A stretch of DNA of 64,000 nucleotides from Rhynchopus sp. YZ270_cl-10 (taxonomy: Eukaryota > Euglenozoa > Diplonemea > Diplonemida > Diplonemidae). Every line of letters starts with the position of its first letter. Within the stretch, counting starts at the first letter, position 1. The notes under the pieces were generated by a model. It was given only the letters and a program-made list of their open reading frames with translations, ran no database searches and had not been told where the DNA came from. Location of the stretch: NCBI GenBank assembly GCA_964035575.1, contig OZ037840.1:1302001-1366000 (forward strand), given 5' to 3'. This document shows positions 43,787-56,019 of this stretch, in pieces. The position numbers were made by a program, and so were the translations under genes.

Positions 43787-46736
43787 GATTCAGATTCTGA
43801 GTTCGCCAGGGTCGGACCCGGACGCATTGATGCCGGATGCGGCTCGAGTGCAAGCTGCCCTCCCCGTGCGTAAGGGGGGCTTGGGGGTGCGCCGTGCATA
43901 CGACCACTGGACCGCTGCCGCTATGGGAGCTGCTAGTGGCACCTTCGATTTATGCAAGCACCTGGACAAACACTACCGTTGGGATGCTGGAGGGTGGAGC
44001 CACACTGCCACCCGGTACAATGAGCTTGTGGACGCCGACGCCCGCGTGAACCCAGAGGAGCAGCCCCAGCAAATCCTCAAACAGCGTGATCTGTCGGCCC
44101 CGATCATCACACGTCAAGTGTCTGAGTTGCGCGACACTGGGGACATCCAGGACCGTGCCCGGCTGAATTCCCTTCAGCTGCCCTTGGCGGGGGCGTGGAT
44201 TACCGCATTACCCACCCCAGAAAACGTCATCAACCCGGAAGAGTTTCGAGCAGTGGTCCGTCTCAGACTGGGTCTTGCGGTGCACAGGGACAAGGCACTA
44301 TGCGAACAATGTGGTCGGCCCATGGATGAGTTCGGGATACACGCCCTCAACTGCAGCCATGGGGGTTGCACGATTCGCAGGCATGACCGGCTACGCGATC
44401 TGGTGGGCATGCTGGGTTCGAAGGCGGGCCTCGCTCCGTCCCTGGAGCCTAAGCACATCGTCCTCGGAGGGACCAAACCGGCAGACATCTTCTTCTCCAT
44501 CGGAGTCGGTGATGGCAAGCCTAGAGCGGTGGACTGCGTGGTAGCGAATCCCCTCGCCGCGTCGCATGTCCAAGGGGCGGCCCGGGCGGTGGGACACGCC
44601 GCGGTCACACATCAGACGGCGAAACGGCGCAAGCACGGCGAAGCCTGCAGGAAAGCTCATATTTCCTTCACAGCCTTTGCAGCCGAGGTCCTTGGGGGGC
44701 TAGGTCCGGAGGCAGACACGCTGTGGCGCCATCTGAACAAGATGGCTGCGGAGCGAGCGGACGGGGATAAAGTTCTGGCATCGGTCAAGTGGAACGAACG
44801 TCTGGCCGTGTGTGTCCAGCGGGAGGTGGGCGCCACATTGCTGAAGAGAGGCGCCCTGTGCTTCAGCCTTGAGGTCACGCGCACAGCAGTGCCAGCGGAA
44901 GCAGTGTCCCTCGACAAAAGCTACTACGTCTCGCCAGACCCTCCCGATGACCGTTTCCCTTCGTACGTGGATGACCATCTGTACCGCTTGTCTGAGAACG
45001 ACTGTGAAGTTGAAGAGGAACCTGTCGCTCCCGTCGCCCCTGATCCCCTTTATGACGTCGACGAAGCCACGGCAGCGATGGAGGCATGGCTGAGCCGACA
45101 AGCGGGCAAGGAATCCACCCATCCGTCCACCCTTGAAGTACCCTCCACTCCCTGCGAAGACCCTGCAACAGCATTCAAGGCGCTGGAGACATGTGACCCC
45201 CCGCCGGCCCTGCCGCTACAGCTGTCCTCCCTCGGGTGCTCCGTTCCCGCGGACTTCCGCTACACAGTGGGCGACTGTTGCTTCGATGCCGTGGCGTACC
45301 AGTGCGGGAGGAGTGCGGGGTCCCTGAGACAGGCGGCGATTGCACAGGTGGTCCAAGACGAGGACTTAGCGGCTCGCGCTGAACCAAGTGTCGGAGTATG
45401 GGCGCGACAGATGAGCATCGCTGGGTGTGCGCGTCCTGACACTTGGGCTGACATGGTGACGGTTAGCGGCCTGGCCCGAGCTCTGCATTCCCTGGTGGTG
45501 GTGTTCATTGGTGGCCATCGACCGTCGGTCTTCACCCCCTCAGGCGAAGTGGGATACCGTCAGGTGCTCGCACTAGCCCACGATGGCCGCACCGCAGGTC
45601 ACTTCACGCCGGTCAATATCCCCGAGAAGCTGACGCAGTTCCTCCTCATGCATGAACCGACCCCGCGCCTGCCGCCTCTCACTTGTGTGTCACGCGAGGG
45701 GCTTCTGGACTGCCCCCTGGAAGACTCACGGGCGGATTTCGGGAAATGCGAGCTGTGCTCGGCTGCGGTCCTCGGTCGTGAACGTCATTGGGAGTGTCGG
45801 GAGTGCTCAGTTTGGGTGTGTGTGCCGTGTCGTTCCCTCCCCTCAACCTGCCCGCGGGCCCTGCCAGTGTCCAGCAAGCCATGCGCGGCGAGGATCATTG
45901 CGCGCGCGCACGAGATGATTGACCCCAAGAGCATTAACTTGGTGAAGGTACAGCGTGAAGCTCGCGTGACCAGCCAAGTGGAGACGACTGCAAAGGCGCG
46001 GAGGGCACAGACGCAACGCAACATGAGACAGGCATCATCAGACGTCCAGGGACAAGAGAGCGGCTACTCCACCACACATTCAGCCCTCCCTACTCCGGTC
46101 GCGTCCTCGGTGCCCCCTGTCGCACAAGCAGTTGCCCGTCCCGGCGCCTCTGCGCAGACACACCCTGGTTCGGACGGGGCAACACAACCTCAGACCGGTA
46201 CGGAGAGTGGCTTCTCAAACACCCACTCAGCCCTCCCCGTATCTTCTTCCTCTGAGGCAGTTCCCTCTTCCGTCCACCCGAGAGAGCAGCCGCCCGCCGC
46301 ATCGCAGGGCAGCGAGTTCTCTATGGACCTCATCGACGAATCAGAACTCGCAGTCCCCATGTCTGACGCCACTTCGGCCCCCAGCACGTACACGCAATCG
46401 GAGAGTGGCTCTCAACCCGCACCTACAGCCCTCCCGACCAACGTGCCGTTCTATGCCGGTATGGCGCCCTGCCCAGGATTCAACAACAACATGGGGTGTC
46501 CAGCGACCGCCGAGGCGTGGAAGGACACGTTCTACCCGAACACGCTTCAGCACCAGTCGCTGGCAGCGGGAGGGGATTGGCAGTCGGTGGATGACGCCCT
46601 CACCTGCCTCTACCTGTGGAAAGAAGCGAAGAAGCCGTCGATGAGCTCCGACGAGGTGGAAGAGGCTTACACCCTCTACAACCGTCTGCGGGGCCTAAAG
46701 CGGAGCAGGAACTCGCGGCCGTCCCAGAGCACTTGA
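43683..46736 (+). CDS. Retrotransposon ORF fragment, unit C copy
   Basis: The predicted protein is identical to the unit A fragment: endonuclease, OTU and zinc regions, and the same satellite-derived N-terminus from the ATG at 43683. Confidence 0.75.
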   Translation: MSPVLYTWGPFLAKIFLKIDEIKIRPLTPPQNHFKIQILSSPGSDPDALMPDAARVQAALPVRKGGLGVRRAYDHWTAAAMGAASGTFDLCKHLDKHYRWDAGGWSHTATRYNELVDADARVNPEEQPQQILKQRDLSAPIITRQVSELRDTGDIQDRARLNSLQLPLAGAWITALPTPENVINPEEFRAVVRLRLGLAVHRDKALCEQCGRPMDEFGIHALNCSHGGCTIRRHDRLRDLVGMLGSKAGLAPSLEPKHIVLGGTKPADIFFSIGVGDGKPRAVDCVVANPLAASHVQGAARAVGHAAVTHQTAKRRKHGEACRKAHISFTAFAAEVLGGLGPEADTLWRHLNKMAAERADGDKVLASVKWNERLAVCVQREVGATLLKRGALCFSLEVTRTAVPAEAVSLDKSYYVSPDPPDDRFPSYVDDHLYRLSENDCEVEEEPVAPVAPDPLYDVDEATAAMEAWLSRQAGKESTHPSTLEVPSTPCEDPATAFKALETCDPPPALPLQLSSLGCSVPADFRYTVGDCCFDAVAYQCGRSAGSLRQAAIAQVVQDEDLAARAEPSVGVWARQMSIAGCARPDTWADMVTVSGLARALHSLVVVFIGGHRPSVFTPSGEVGYRQVLALAHDGRTAGHFTPVNIPEKLTQFLLMHEPTPRLPPLTCVSREGLLDCPLEDSRADFGKCELCSAAVLGRERHWECRECSVWVCVPCRSLPSTCPRALPVSSKPCAARIIARAHEMIDPKSINLVKVQREARVTSQVETTAKARRAQTQRNMRQASSDVQGQESGYSTTHSALPTPVASSVPPVAQAVARPGASAQTHPGSDGATQPQTGTESGFSNTHSALPVSSSSEAVPSSVHPREQPPAASQGSEFSMDLIDESELAVPMSDATSAPSTYTQSESGSQPAPTALPTNVPFYAGMAPCPGFNNNMGCPATAEAWKDTFYPNTLQHQSLAAGGDWQSVDDALTCLYLWKEAKKPSMSSDEVEEAYTLYNRLRGLKRSRNSRPSQST

Positions 46737-47039
46737 GTTTTTCTTTTTCATTCTTTACTTTTGTTTGGCTTTTAGCCTCCCCCCTCCCCCTTTGCCTATT
46801 GGTTTTATTTTATTTTATTTTTAGAATTAGAGTGTACAGCTAGGTAGGACCAGACGTCGTTAACAGCTATGAACCAAAGAGGTTCTCAGTGTCGTCGGCC
46901 AAGCCCCTTCACCAAAAAAGACTACAACAAGAAAACAAACACACAGAAAAAAAAGTAAAAGAATGCCCTTCCTCAGTCCGGAAGTATCACCTCAACCGGT
47001 CACACCTGCCGTAAAATAGAGAGAGGTTACAGAACAGGC
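43787..47039 (+). mobile_element. 5'-truncated non-LTR retrotransposon (unit C)
   Basis: Same truncated element, same satellite junction and same 3' tail as in unit A. It was copied with the unit, not inserted again. Confidence 0.75.
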
Positions 47040-47339
47040 ACTCCGCTAGGTACTAAAGTTCTGTTGATTGTCAACAGAACTTTTTGAAAATGGGGAAAAA
47101 AAGAAAAAAAAAAAAAGTTCTGCTAAGTGGTTCAGACCCGTTCTACCTGTCAAAAAAGCTCAGGAGAAGAAGATATGGAGAGGTGAGTGCTCAAACGTCC
47201 CAAAAAAGTCAAAATCGGGCGTTGGTAAAAAAAAAAGTTGCGTACCGTGCGCCTGCGGCGCAAGCATGTACCCCACCAACGTGGACCATCAACAGAATAT
47301 TTTCAAAATCGGAAATCCTAGCGGAGAGCCTGTTACAGA

Positions 47340-47373
<34 letters not shown>

Positions 47374-48354
47374 AAAAAATGCAAAAAAAAATGCAAAAAT
47401 CGGGTGTTTTGACCATCTGTGGTTACACAAAACACACTTCTGTGTACAAGCCTACACCAATACAGTGGTAATACAAGGCGATTTTTGACCAAAAAAAAAT
47501 TTTTTTTTTCGCCCAAAATCGGGCGTGGTACGTCATAAAATGGCCCAAAAAATCCAAGGAAAACCTTCGATTGGGCAAATTATGAAAAAAATTTTCAAGT
47601 CAAATTTTCAACCAAAATACGGTCATTTTGTTCACACAGTGATTCTACGTCATGCTAGCTTCCTGTGCAGAACTCCAGCAATTCACCAATGCCGGCATCT
47701 ATCTTTCCATTATCGCCATTGCACTTCGTTCACGCCATTGCACTTCGGTCATTTTGTGCATACCCTGTGACTGTGGTGGCTAGAGAACACGCACATGCAG
47801 ACCCGTTCCTTGCAATTTCCAGTGTTGTGTTTATCAATGCATGCATCCAGAGGACCTCTGGTTTACGAAATCGTAGGCACTCCTGTGCAAAAATGAAGTC
47901 GGTTTTTTGACCCAAAATCGGGGTGGGTGGGCCATAATTTGCTCCAAATTTGGCCGAAAATTGGGATTTTTCTGAAAATTTTCATTGTGCCCAGCAAAAA
48001 TCCTTGATTTTTTGAAGAATTTTCCAAAAAATATGCTATACCCCCTATGACTGGACCCAACTCCCCTCACCCTTTTTTTCCCCTAAAAAAGCCCCCAAAA
48101 TTCCTACCATTTTTGGTGTGGCAGCGGTTACTGGGGGGGTAAACCGGTAGAAACACGGTAGAAACACGGGGAATCGGTTGGGGGTTCCCTTTTTTGGAAT
48201 TTTTTTTTTTGTTTTTTTACCAGGGGGCTTCTCTATGTTGTAGGCATACAGAGGCACAGATTTGACAGACCGGAGCCGGAACTGGCTGGGATGTCACGGA
48301 ACTGACAAAAAAAGTGGTTTTCGACCACGCAACTGTACTGTACTCCCAATCCCC

Positions 48355-48840
48355 TGTGTATACTGTGTATACTGTGTATACTGTGTATACTGTGTATACT
48401 GTGTATACTGTGTATACTGTGTATACTGTGTATACTGTGTATACTGTGTATACTGTGTATACTGTGTATACTGTGTATACTGTGTATACTGTGTATACTG
48501 TGTATACTGTGTATACTGTGTATACTGTGTATACTGTGTATACTGTGTATACTGTGTATACTGTGTATACTGTGTATACTGTGTATACTGTGTATACTGT
48601 GTATACTGTGTATACTGTGTATACTGTGTATACTGTGTATACTGTGTATACTGTGTATACTGTGTATACTGTGTATACTGTGTATACTGTGTATACTGTG
48701 TATACTGTGTATACTGTGTATACTGTGTATACTGTGTATACTGTGTATACTGTGTATACTGTGTATACTGTGTATACTGTGTATACTGTGTATACTGTGT
48801 ATACTGTGTATACTGTGTATACTGTGTATACTGTGTATAC
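48355..48840. repeat. 9-bp microsatellite, 54 copies (unit D)
   Basis: Same array expanded to 486 bp in unit D, with no interruption that I could see. Confidence 0.97.
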
Positions 48841-51792
48841 TACCTGTGTGTGACCATACCCCAGATGGTCTGAAGAGTGATCTGACCATATTCTCCAGGT
48901 ACAATATATACCCGGAGAATCCATTGGAGCAAGAATTTTGCACTTTTGAGCACCACAGATTACATACTGCCATTTTTGCGGCCATAATATTTTTGAAAAT
49001 GGCAAAGACATTTCCTTAAGGAATTACAGGGAACCAGGGTCCCTCTCTCTATGGGTTCTGAGGTTTTAGTCACTCAACGAATCTGCTCGATTTTTTTTGA
49101 CTGTAGATGGGAGGTACCCCAAAAAATCAATTAAAGCAAGAATTTTACAGTTTTGAATAGTTGTTCTTTATTTAGAAAAGTACCCAGTTTGGACAAAAAT
49201 TTGGGATTGAGTGTTATAAATCTCTGATTTTTTTTCCAAATCTTGGGGTGGAAACTTTGGTACCTCACACGAGCCTCTGAGAGTGACCAGAAATGGCCTC
49301 ATGAACAAAAGTGACCCCGTCACAGCCAGAACGCGACTCAATTGGTCAAACGCCGAAGGAAAAGGAAGCATGCAGCATGGCGAAATAATAAAAGTAGTGT
49401 ACCGTGCGCCTGCGGCGCAAGATTGCAACCCACCCTTCCCATGATATACTTTTGCAGCAAAAATGTGCAATTTTAAGCGTAATTTTTAGAAATGTTGCGT
49501 ACCGTGGCTTCGCCAGAAACTTTCGTTTTAGAAAAACAGGGGAGTAAAATTACGGAAGCTGACCACAATTACCAGCGACAGTGCCGTTTTGTGTCAACTT
49601 TTTTTTAGAAATGTTGCGTACCGTGGCTTCGCTTTGGGTGCCGTGACCGCCCTTTCTTTGTTATAAATGTACTGAGGTAGGTAAAAGAGCTCGGAAATCC
49701 AATTCCTCTGGTTTTCGAATTTTTTTACGTCTGTCCAAAAGCCGAAAACTTCAGTTTGCCAAATTTACAACCTTCTCCGGGGGGGGAGTAGGGGGGGTTT
49801 CTCAAAATCGGACGGATGACATCCGTTGAAAGTAAAAAAGAGGCTTCCCTTCCTAGATGTGACTAGGCACGTGAGGCTTGGGATCATCTTTCAATACTTC
49901 TTCCTATTTTAGCGCACCTTTCGCCGCTTGAAGTCGTCCTGTGAGGTCTTAAGTTTACACATATTAGCGACTATTCTGTACTGTCGTCCTCTTATCCTTT
50001 TTACTAGCAACCTGCGACCCTCGGGCGCATTGTTGTCTACAACAACTTCACATTACGTTGCAACTGTGTCTATCTTTTCTCGAGCACGGTTTGCAGCGCT
50101 TAAGACTAACAGGTGCAGTCTGATAAACGAAAAAGTTACGAGTGAGTTTAGTGCCATACGTCGCCCCGCAGCTTTGTCTTATTGTCGTGACCATGGCTAT
50201 ATAGTCCTCCAAGGCAGACACAAGAGTTACGACAAAAGGTGCTTACCTCCGGTGTGAATACATCATCTCTACTTTTCTGTCGACACGCCAGTGAAATTAG
50301 CTGGGTGGCCATTCGGGAACGAAGGGAAGTAGTATCCACCGTTTAAAGTGCGATCGAAATAATTTATTGTTACACTGGGTTTGATATTTGATTACACATC
50401 GCTCAGTGTTTCCAGTGCAGGTCACTGTTGTACATTACATTACACCATTAGGCCTATTCTTTACTGGCAGATAACCGCAGCTTTACAGCGCAATTAATAT
50501 TTTTCGACGTAAACCCCCCGTAACATGTCATAGACAGTGAATGTACTCCTCGCTTGCACCGAAGCCCTTTTAAAAAAGGGGCACAGAAGTATCAATGAGA
50601 ATATATCAACAACAGATAGCCAGCAACACAGCGCCGCAGGCGCACGGTACGCTTTTTGTTAGACTTCACCATCCCTTTTTCTCCCACAAACCCCTGTAAA
50701 ACTCCGGATTGCTCTGGGGAAAATATTGGGGGGGACCATGGTTCCCCCCGGTGCCCCTTGGCGGAAACCCTGTTGTACCACCCTGAGTTTTTGATTTTCT
50801 CTTTATTGGCGGCGTTTTGCACGGGTTTGCGGGTTTAGGATAAATTAACCATTTTGTAAACACGAAAGTATTGTGCTTGCGGTCAGATAAAAGACACAGA
50901 TTAGTAAGGACACAGCAGTTGGTATAATGCTGTTATGCTATTGTTCAGTTTTTGTCTCGTTTTACAACCTGACAACGGACGTGGCGAAACAAAAATAATA
51001 GGTTCTTACAGAGCAGATCAAGACGAAACTGTACGTGTATGACGTGGGTAGCGTACTAATAACCAAAAGAAAACCGACGCAGGAGCTTTTCTTGGAACTG
51101 TTTTATTCTCCCCACCCCAACAGCATCACATTTCAGAAAAACATTGTTTTTTCGTTTTTGTTCACTTTCTTTTCTTCTCCCTCACACCTTTTTGCTGTGG
51201 GCAAACCTCAAATTTATTCCGCTTTGATTTTATTTATTGTCTTCACGCCCTTCTTTTCATTAGAAAAAGAATGTATATGAAACAATTGTCTTCACGCTAT
51301 ATTGTTGTAGTTGGGTTGGGAAATAAAACTAAACAAAAGATGACAGGGGGTTTTTATTATTTCAAACTTGGTCGTCTCACGCGAGGATGAGCTCCATTAT
51401 GTCAACGCTGTTTGGCCTGTCTGGGCAAATAGGTATTAGTAACGTGGGGGTCATGATAATTACCCCCATTTCGGAAGCACATTTTTCTTCTAGGGTTTCC
51501 CTTGAGAAACCCGCTGTTCGCTGCCTTGTTCTTCTGCTCCAAATGCCATCATCTCTCTTACCGACAACCCGGTTTATAATCGACAAAAACTCTCTGTGCC
51601 CGTTGAACTACACTTAAAACAAGGTAGCAAAAAATAAAATCTATCACACTGACCACTTTTACGATACCCCACCCTTGCTGGAGCGACGTTTGCAAACACA
51701 AACCTAGGTACGGAGTGTGATGTCACCCAAACCACGCCCACCACAGGAGGCTCATATTCCCTCAACCCACCTGCCCACACACAGCCCCCAAC

Positions 51793-54735
51793 ATGGTGCA
51801 CTCATGTGTGCCCGTGCTGCTGCTTGCACTGCTGTGTGGCGCTGACGCTGCCCTGAAGAAGCCGATCCGCCTGATCGGTGTCTTCGCCACGTCGCCGCCG
51901 GTCGCACCGCACGACCAAGTCTGGAACGCTCTTGTGCCGTGCGAGCGCATTGTGACTGAGGGTGACGACGACTGCTACAAGGGCGGCTTCCCTGGGGTGG
52001 CTGCGTGGATGGAGCACTATTCACAGGACGTGCGTGGGACCATCAAAGTGACAACGCCAGATTACAAGTCCCGCATGATCTTTGGACATCCCCTTGGCCT
52101 GGATCTGAACTACGAGATCTGGGACAGGCTTGGTGTCGACTTCGCCACATTGAGGGCAGAGCACTTGATGACGCGAGCCCCAGATGGTTCTGTTGTGGAG
52201 AACTTTGTTGCAAACATGAAACAGCCAATGATCCTGACGGACCTTGCTATTCAGGACAACTTTGTCTACCTTCTGGGCCTGCTGACCATGTGGCATGTGA
52301 AGGTGATTGACGGTGTGCAGATCGGTGTGATCGTGCTGTGGTCCGAGACCTACATCGGACGTCGTGGTCAGTCCATTCCCCACAACAAGCTCATCCCCGT
52401 GGTGACAACAAGGCTGCGTGCCCAGGGTGTGGCACAGATCGTGGTGCTGCGCCTTGGTTATGCGGGTGTGGAGGACGAGATGCAGCAACTGACGACGTAC
52501 GACGTGGACGTGGTTATCACGGACGTTGTTGCGGGGACAGACTTTGCTTCGAACGGGACGTCTGTTCTGTATGTAAGTGTTCAGAAAGACGGGGCAGCTG
52601 CGTACCCAATCGTGACGTTGGACTTGACCGAAGAAGTGGACGGGTCGAAGTGGTACTACAGTGCAACGGAGGTGAGTGCACGTGACCTGCCTGTTCCTGT
52701 GACGGACGCACGCTTTGCAGCAAACCTTGCCTGGATGCAAGAGCAGATTGTGCTGAGCCAGACAAACGACTCCGTGGTTGCAACGTCGACAGCAGTGATG
52801 CCGTCCATCAATGAGGAAGGGTTCTACAACTGCCGTGGGGGTGACTGTGAGTTGGGCAAGATGACTGCAGATGCGATGCGTGAGTGGGCAGGGACGGACC
52901 TGGCAATGGTAAACGGTGGTGCCCTGCGTGGTGTTGGGTGGGAGAAGGGTCCGATCAAGCGCAGTGCTTTGTGGGACACGTACCCTTTTGCGAACCTTCT
53001 GTGCAAGGTGAACATGTCCGGCACTGTGCTGCTGGATTTCATGAACCGCGGAGTGAGTGCACTACTTCCGGACGGAACACGAGACAAGACGACACCCATC
53101 GGTCTGTACCCACAGATGAGTGGGATGCGGTTCACCATCAACCCCAGCCTCCCCGAACGTCGTGTTGTTTCGATTGATGTGCTCACACCCACAGGGGTGT
53201 ACAAGCCACTGCAGAAGCGTAAGTTGTACTCCATTGTCCTCCCAGAGTTCATTGCAGGTGGTGGTGACGGGTACGGGATGCTTCCCACGAACCAGCACGA
53301 CGGGTCGGAAGGCTGTGGTATCGACACTGTACTGCAGGTGACAGAGACGTACCTGAAGGCTGCATCGATTTACACTCCGTCCTTGGGTGACAGAATGAGT
53401 CTCAACATGGCTGGGAGTGCACTGATGATGACGAACCAGACGAAGTACAACTGCACAGAGAACCAGAAGTACGACGCATACTGGCAGCACTGCGAGGACT
53501 GCCCTGAAGGCTTCTGGAACCCAGACATGGACAGCCCTGTGTGTGTGGAGAAGTTTCCGAGTGAGGTGGACATCGGGATGATCCTTGGCATCGTGTTTGG
53601 TGTTCTTGCCCTGCTTGCGATCCCGATTGCGTGGAAGATGACAGAGAAGCAGCGCCGCATCAACGCGCTCTTCAACAACAACAAGATTGCAGAGGAGTGT
53701 GCCATTGCGGTTATGGACCTCCGTCTTGGCGACCTTGACTACCTCCACGAGCTGGAGAAGCCGAACACGATCCAGTCTGCGTTTATTGCCATCACGAAGC
53801 AGATGAAGGTGTACATGGAGTTTATGCCCAAGAATTTGATTGCGAATTGTCAAGCAAGTGGTTCCGAATCAGGCTCGATTGAGCTTTCACGCTGCGTATC
53901 TTCTCGGTCGGAGAACGCGGGCAGTAGGGAGAGCAGGGATGAACGATCGAGGAGTAGCTCTGTGATGCAGGCGAAGGGGAGCCATAAGCTGACCACGACC
54001 TTCCTCAGGAAGAAGCACATCACGGCACTCGCACTGAACAGCAGGGGGCACCTCCAGAGCATGAATGGTGACGTCCTGGCGAAGCATTCGCAGTTTCTCG
54101 AGAAGGTCACGACCATCATTACTGCGCACAAAGGCATTGCCGAGATACTGAGCGGCGACAGGATGCTTGCCATGTGGAACACTGTGAACGACACTACCGG
54201 CCAAGCTGCGCACTCCTGCGATGCTGCGCTTGCACTGCGGTTGGTACAGGACGGTGTCACAGCGAACGTCGGCATTGTAAAGGGCTCTGCACAGTTCGGG
54301 CTGTTTGGCGGTCAAGGCACCAAGCGGTACGATGTGCTGGGCAGCGTGATCCCATCCGCATCGCTGCTGATGGTCCTGAACAAGCAGTACAACACTTCCA
54401 TCCTGACCGCACCCGTGCTGCAGAAAGAGGCTGGCAGCTTCTTCTACTTCAGGATTGTGGACTATGTTTGCTACGCAAAGATGCATGGAGCTGCCTGCTT
54501 TGTGCTCGAGCTTGTATCTCGCAAGGAAACAGGCGGTGAGGAGTGGATGTACGAGCTGGAGGCTGCCAATGGGAAGGACCCGTGTTCCACACTAAATGAT
54601 GCATGGAGGCAATACATCAAGGAAGGCAAGCTGACAAGCAGCGCCGGGGTGACTGGTGTTCTCGCCGAGATCATGGCCGGCACACCACCTCAAGGTGAGT
54701 ATGTCGCTCCTTCTGCGCCCCTGAACCTGATGTGA
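51793..54735 (+). CDS. Receptor copy, unit D
   Basis: Protein identical to units A and C. It is the last copy before the tandem array breaks off 5 kb downstream. It lies 2.95 kb after the longest (54-copy) version of the 9-bp microsatellite. Confidence 0.85.
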   Translation: MVHSCVPVLLLALLCGADAALKKPIRLIGVFATSPPVAPHDQVWNALVPCERIVTEGDDDCYKGGFPGVAAWMEHYSQDVRGTIKVTTPDYKSRMIFGHPLGLDLNYEIWDRLGVDFATLRAEHLMTRAPDGSVVENFVANMKQPMILTDLAIQDNFVYLLGLLTMWHVKVIDGVQIGVIVLWSETYIGRRGQSIPHNKLIPVVTTRLRAQGVAQIVVLRLGYAGVEDEMQQLTTYDVDVVITDVVAGTDFASNGTSVLYVSVQKDGAAAYPIVTLDLTEEVDGSKWYYSATEVSARDLPVPVTDARFAANLAWMQEQIVLSQTNDSVVATSTAVMPSINEEGFYNCRGGDCELGKMTADAMREWAGTDLAMVNGGALRGVGWEKGPIKRSALWDTYPFANLLCKVNMSGTVLLDFMNRGVSALLPDGTRDKTTPIGLYPQMSGMRFTINPSLPERRVVSIDVLTPTGVYKPLQKRKLYSIVLPEFIAGGGDGYGMLPTNQHDGSEGCGIDTVLQVTETYLKAASIYTPSLGDRMSLNMAGSALMMTNQTKYNCTENQKYDAYWQHCEDCPEGFWNPDMDSPVCVEKFPSEVDIGMILGIVFGVLALLAIPIAWKMTEKQRRINALFNNNKIAEECAIAVMDLRLGDLDYLHELEKPNTIQSAFIAITKQMKVYMEFMPKNLIANCQASGSESGSIELSRCVSSRSENAGSRESRDERSRSSSVMQAKGSHKLTTTFLRKKHITALALNSRGHLQSMNGDVLAKHSQFLEKVTTIITAHKGIAEILSGDRMLAMWNTVNDTTGQAAHSCDAALALRLVQDGVTANVGIVKGSAQFGLFGGQGTKRYDVLGSVIPSASLLMVLNKQYNTSILTAPVLQKEAGSFFYFRIVDYVCYAKMHGAACFVLELVSRKETGGEEWMYELEAANGKDPCSTLNDAWRQYIKEGKLTSSAGVTGVLAEIMAGTPPQGEYVAPSAPLNLM

Positions 54736-55235
54736 AGTTTGTGGCAGGGCCATACTTATCACTAAATATGCCGTTTTTCCCGAAAAAATTTTTTTTCTAT
54801 AAGAAAATTTTGCGATTTGAAAACCAGAAAATCCCTGATTTTTCCCCGATTTAAGGACATGCTTGATGTTGCGTACCGTGGCTTCGCTTTGGGTGCCGTG
54901 ACCGCCCTTTCTTTGTTATAAATGTACTGAGGCTACAGACAATTCGTGTACCACTTGTGCCTGGTGCACGAATTGCTTCAATGAAGTGCCGAACTCCGCA
55001 GTTGGATAACCGAGGAATTCTCACATTCCGCCGGAGGCCCCCAACTTGAGCTGGGTTGGGGACCGGGCTCGACCGAGTTTCAGCGAAACACCCCAAAACC
55101 TATATAATTCCCTGTGGAGGGGGGAAAATTTTTTTTTGGGCTGACCGAGTCAAACCGATTCTGACCGAGCCAGCCCCTCGTGGGCGGAATGCTGTATAGA
55201 ACCCTGCGGTACCCAATTTTTTTTTTATCCTTGTA

Positions 55236-56019
55236 CAGGGCTTTCCGCAGGATTTGGGGTTTTGGCCTCCCAGGGGGACCAGCCAAAAAAAAGGTGAAAA
55301 AAAATTTTTTTCCGCGCCTTGTTGTCAGGGCTCTCGTCAATCACCCCTACGGGGGTGATTTGGGCCCCGAGCTAAAATCGTGGAAGGTGCGAGGGTGGGA
55401 GGGTGAACCACAAGCCGCAGGGAGTGTCAGACTTCTGATCAGTAACCTCAGTACATCTATAAAAGAAGCGGCGGTCATGCACCCAAAGGTTCCAGGCGAA
55501 GCCACGGTACGCAACATTTCTAAAAAATGATGCCATAAAAATGGCACTGTCGTTGGTAATTATCGTCAGAAACGTCAATTTTACTTCCATATTTTGCGGG
55601 GAAAAATTTTTTTGGCGAAGCCACGGTACGCATCATTTTAGATCTCCTCCGTCTTCCAACCCTCATAATTGAATGAGATTGACACGTCTTCTCCTTCTTC
55701 TTGTATACAGCCTCAAATGTCTCTGATGCTGGACGTTTGCCTGCAACTGACGCAAACACAGGGTTCGCGGTTGCCTCCCGTTGTTGCCTTATTTTTGAGA
55801 GGAGCAGGGGAAGCTGGAACCGTATTTTATGCCTGTATTTGAACGTGCGGGGACAGGACGGCACGAAAAAATGTAAAAAATCTGGAAAAGTCAAGCCAAA
55901 CGAAATAGGAAGCCTCAGAACCTCAAGGGCAAGCTGGTCCCCCCTGGTCCCCCTTATTTTTTCATTTTTCCCCCAGGGGGACCAGCGGTCCCCCCTGGTC
56001 CCCCCTGCGGAAAGCCCTG
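55236..56019. mobile_element. TIR element, CAGGG-type ends (unit D)
   Basis: Third copy of the 784-bp element. Unit B lacks it because its 3' spacer is unrelated. Confidence 0.5.

Larger units (their letters stand above)
32344..47371. repeat. Tandem unit C (15.0 kb)
   Basis: Same order as A, with the receptor protein identical to A. It lacks the hAT-like insertion and has four satellite units rather than six. It carries the same truncated retrotransposon and ends at the poly-A tract 47342-47371. Confidence 0.9.
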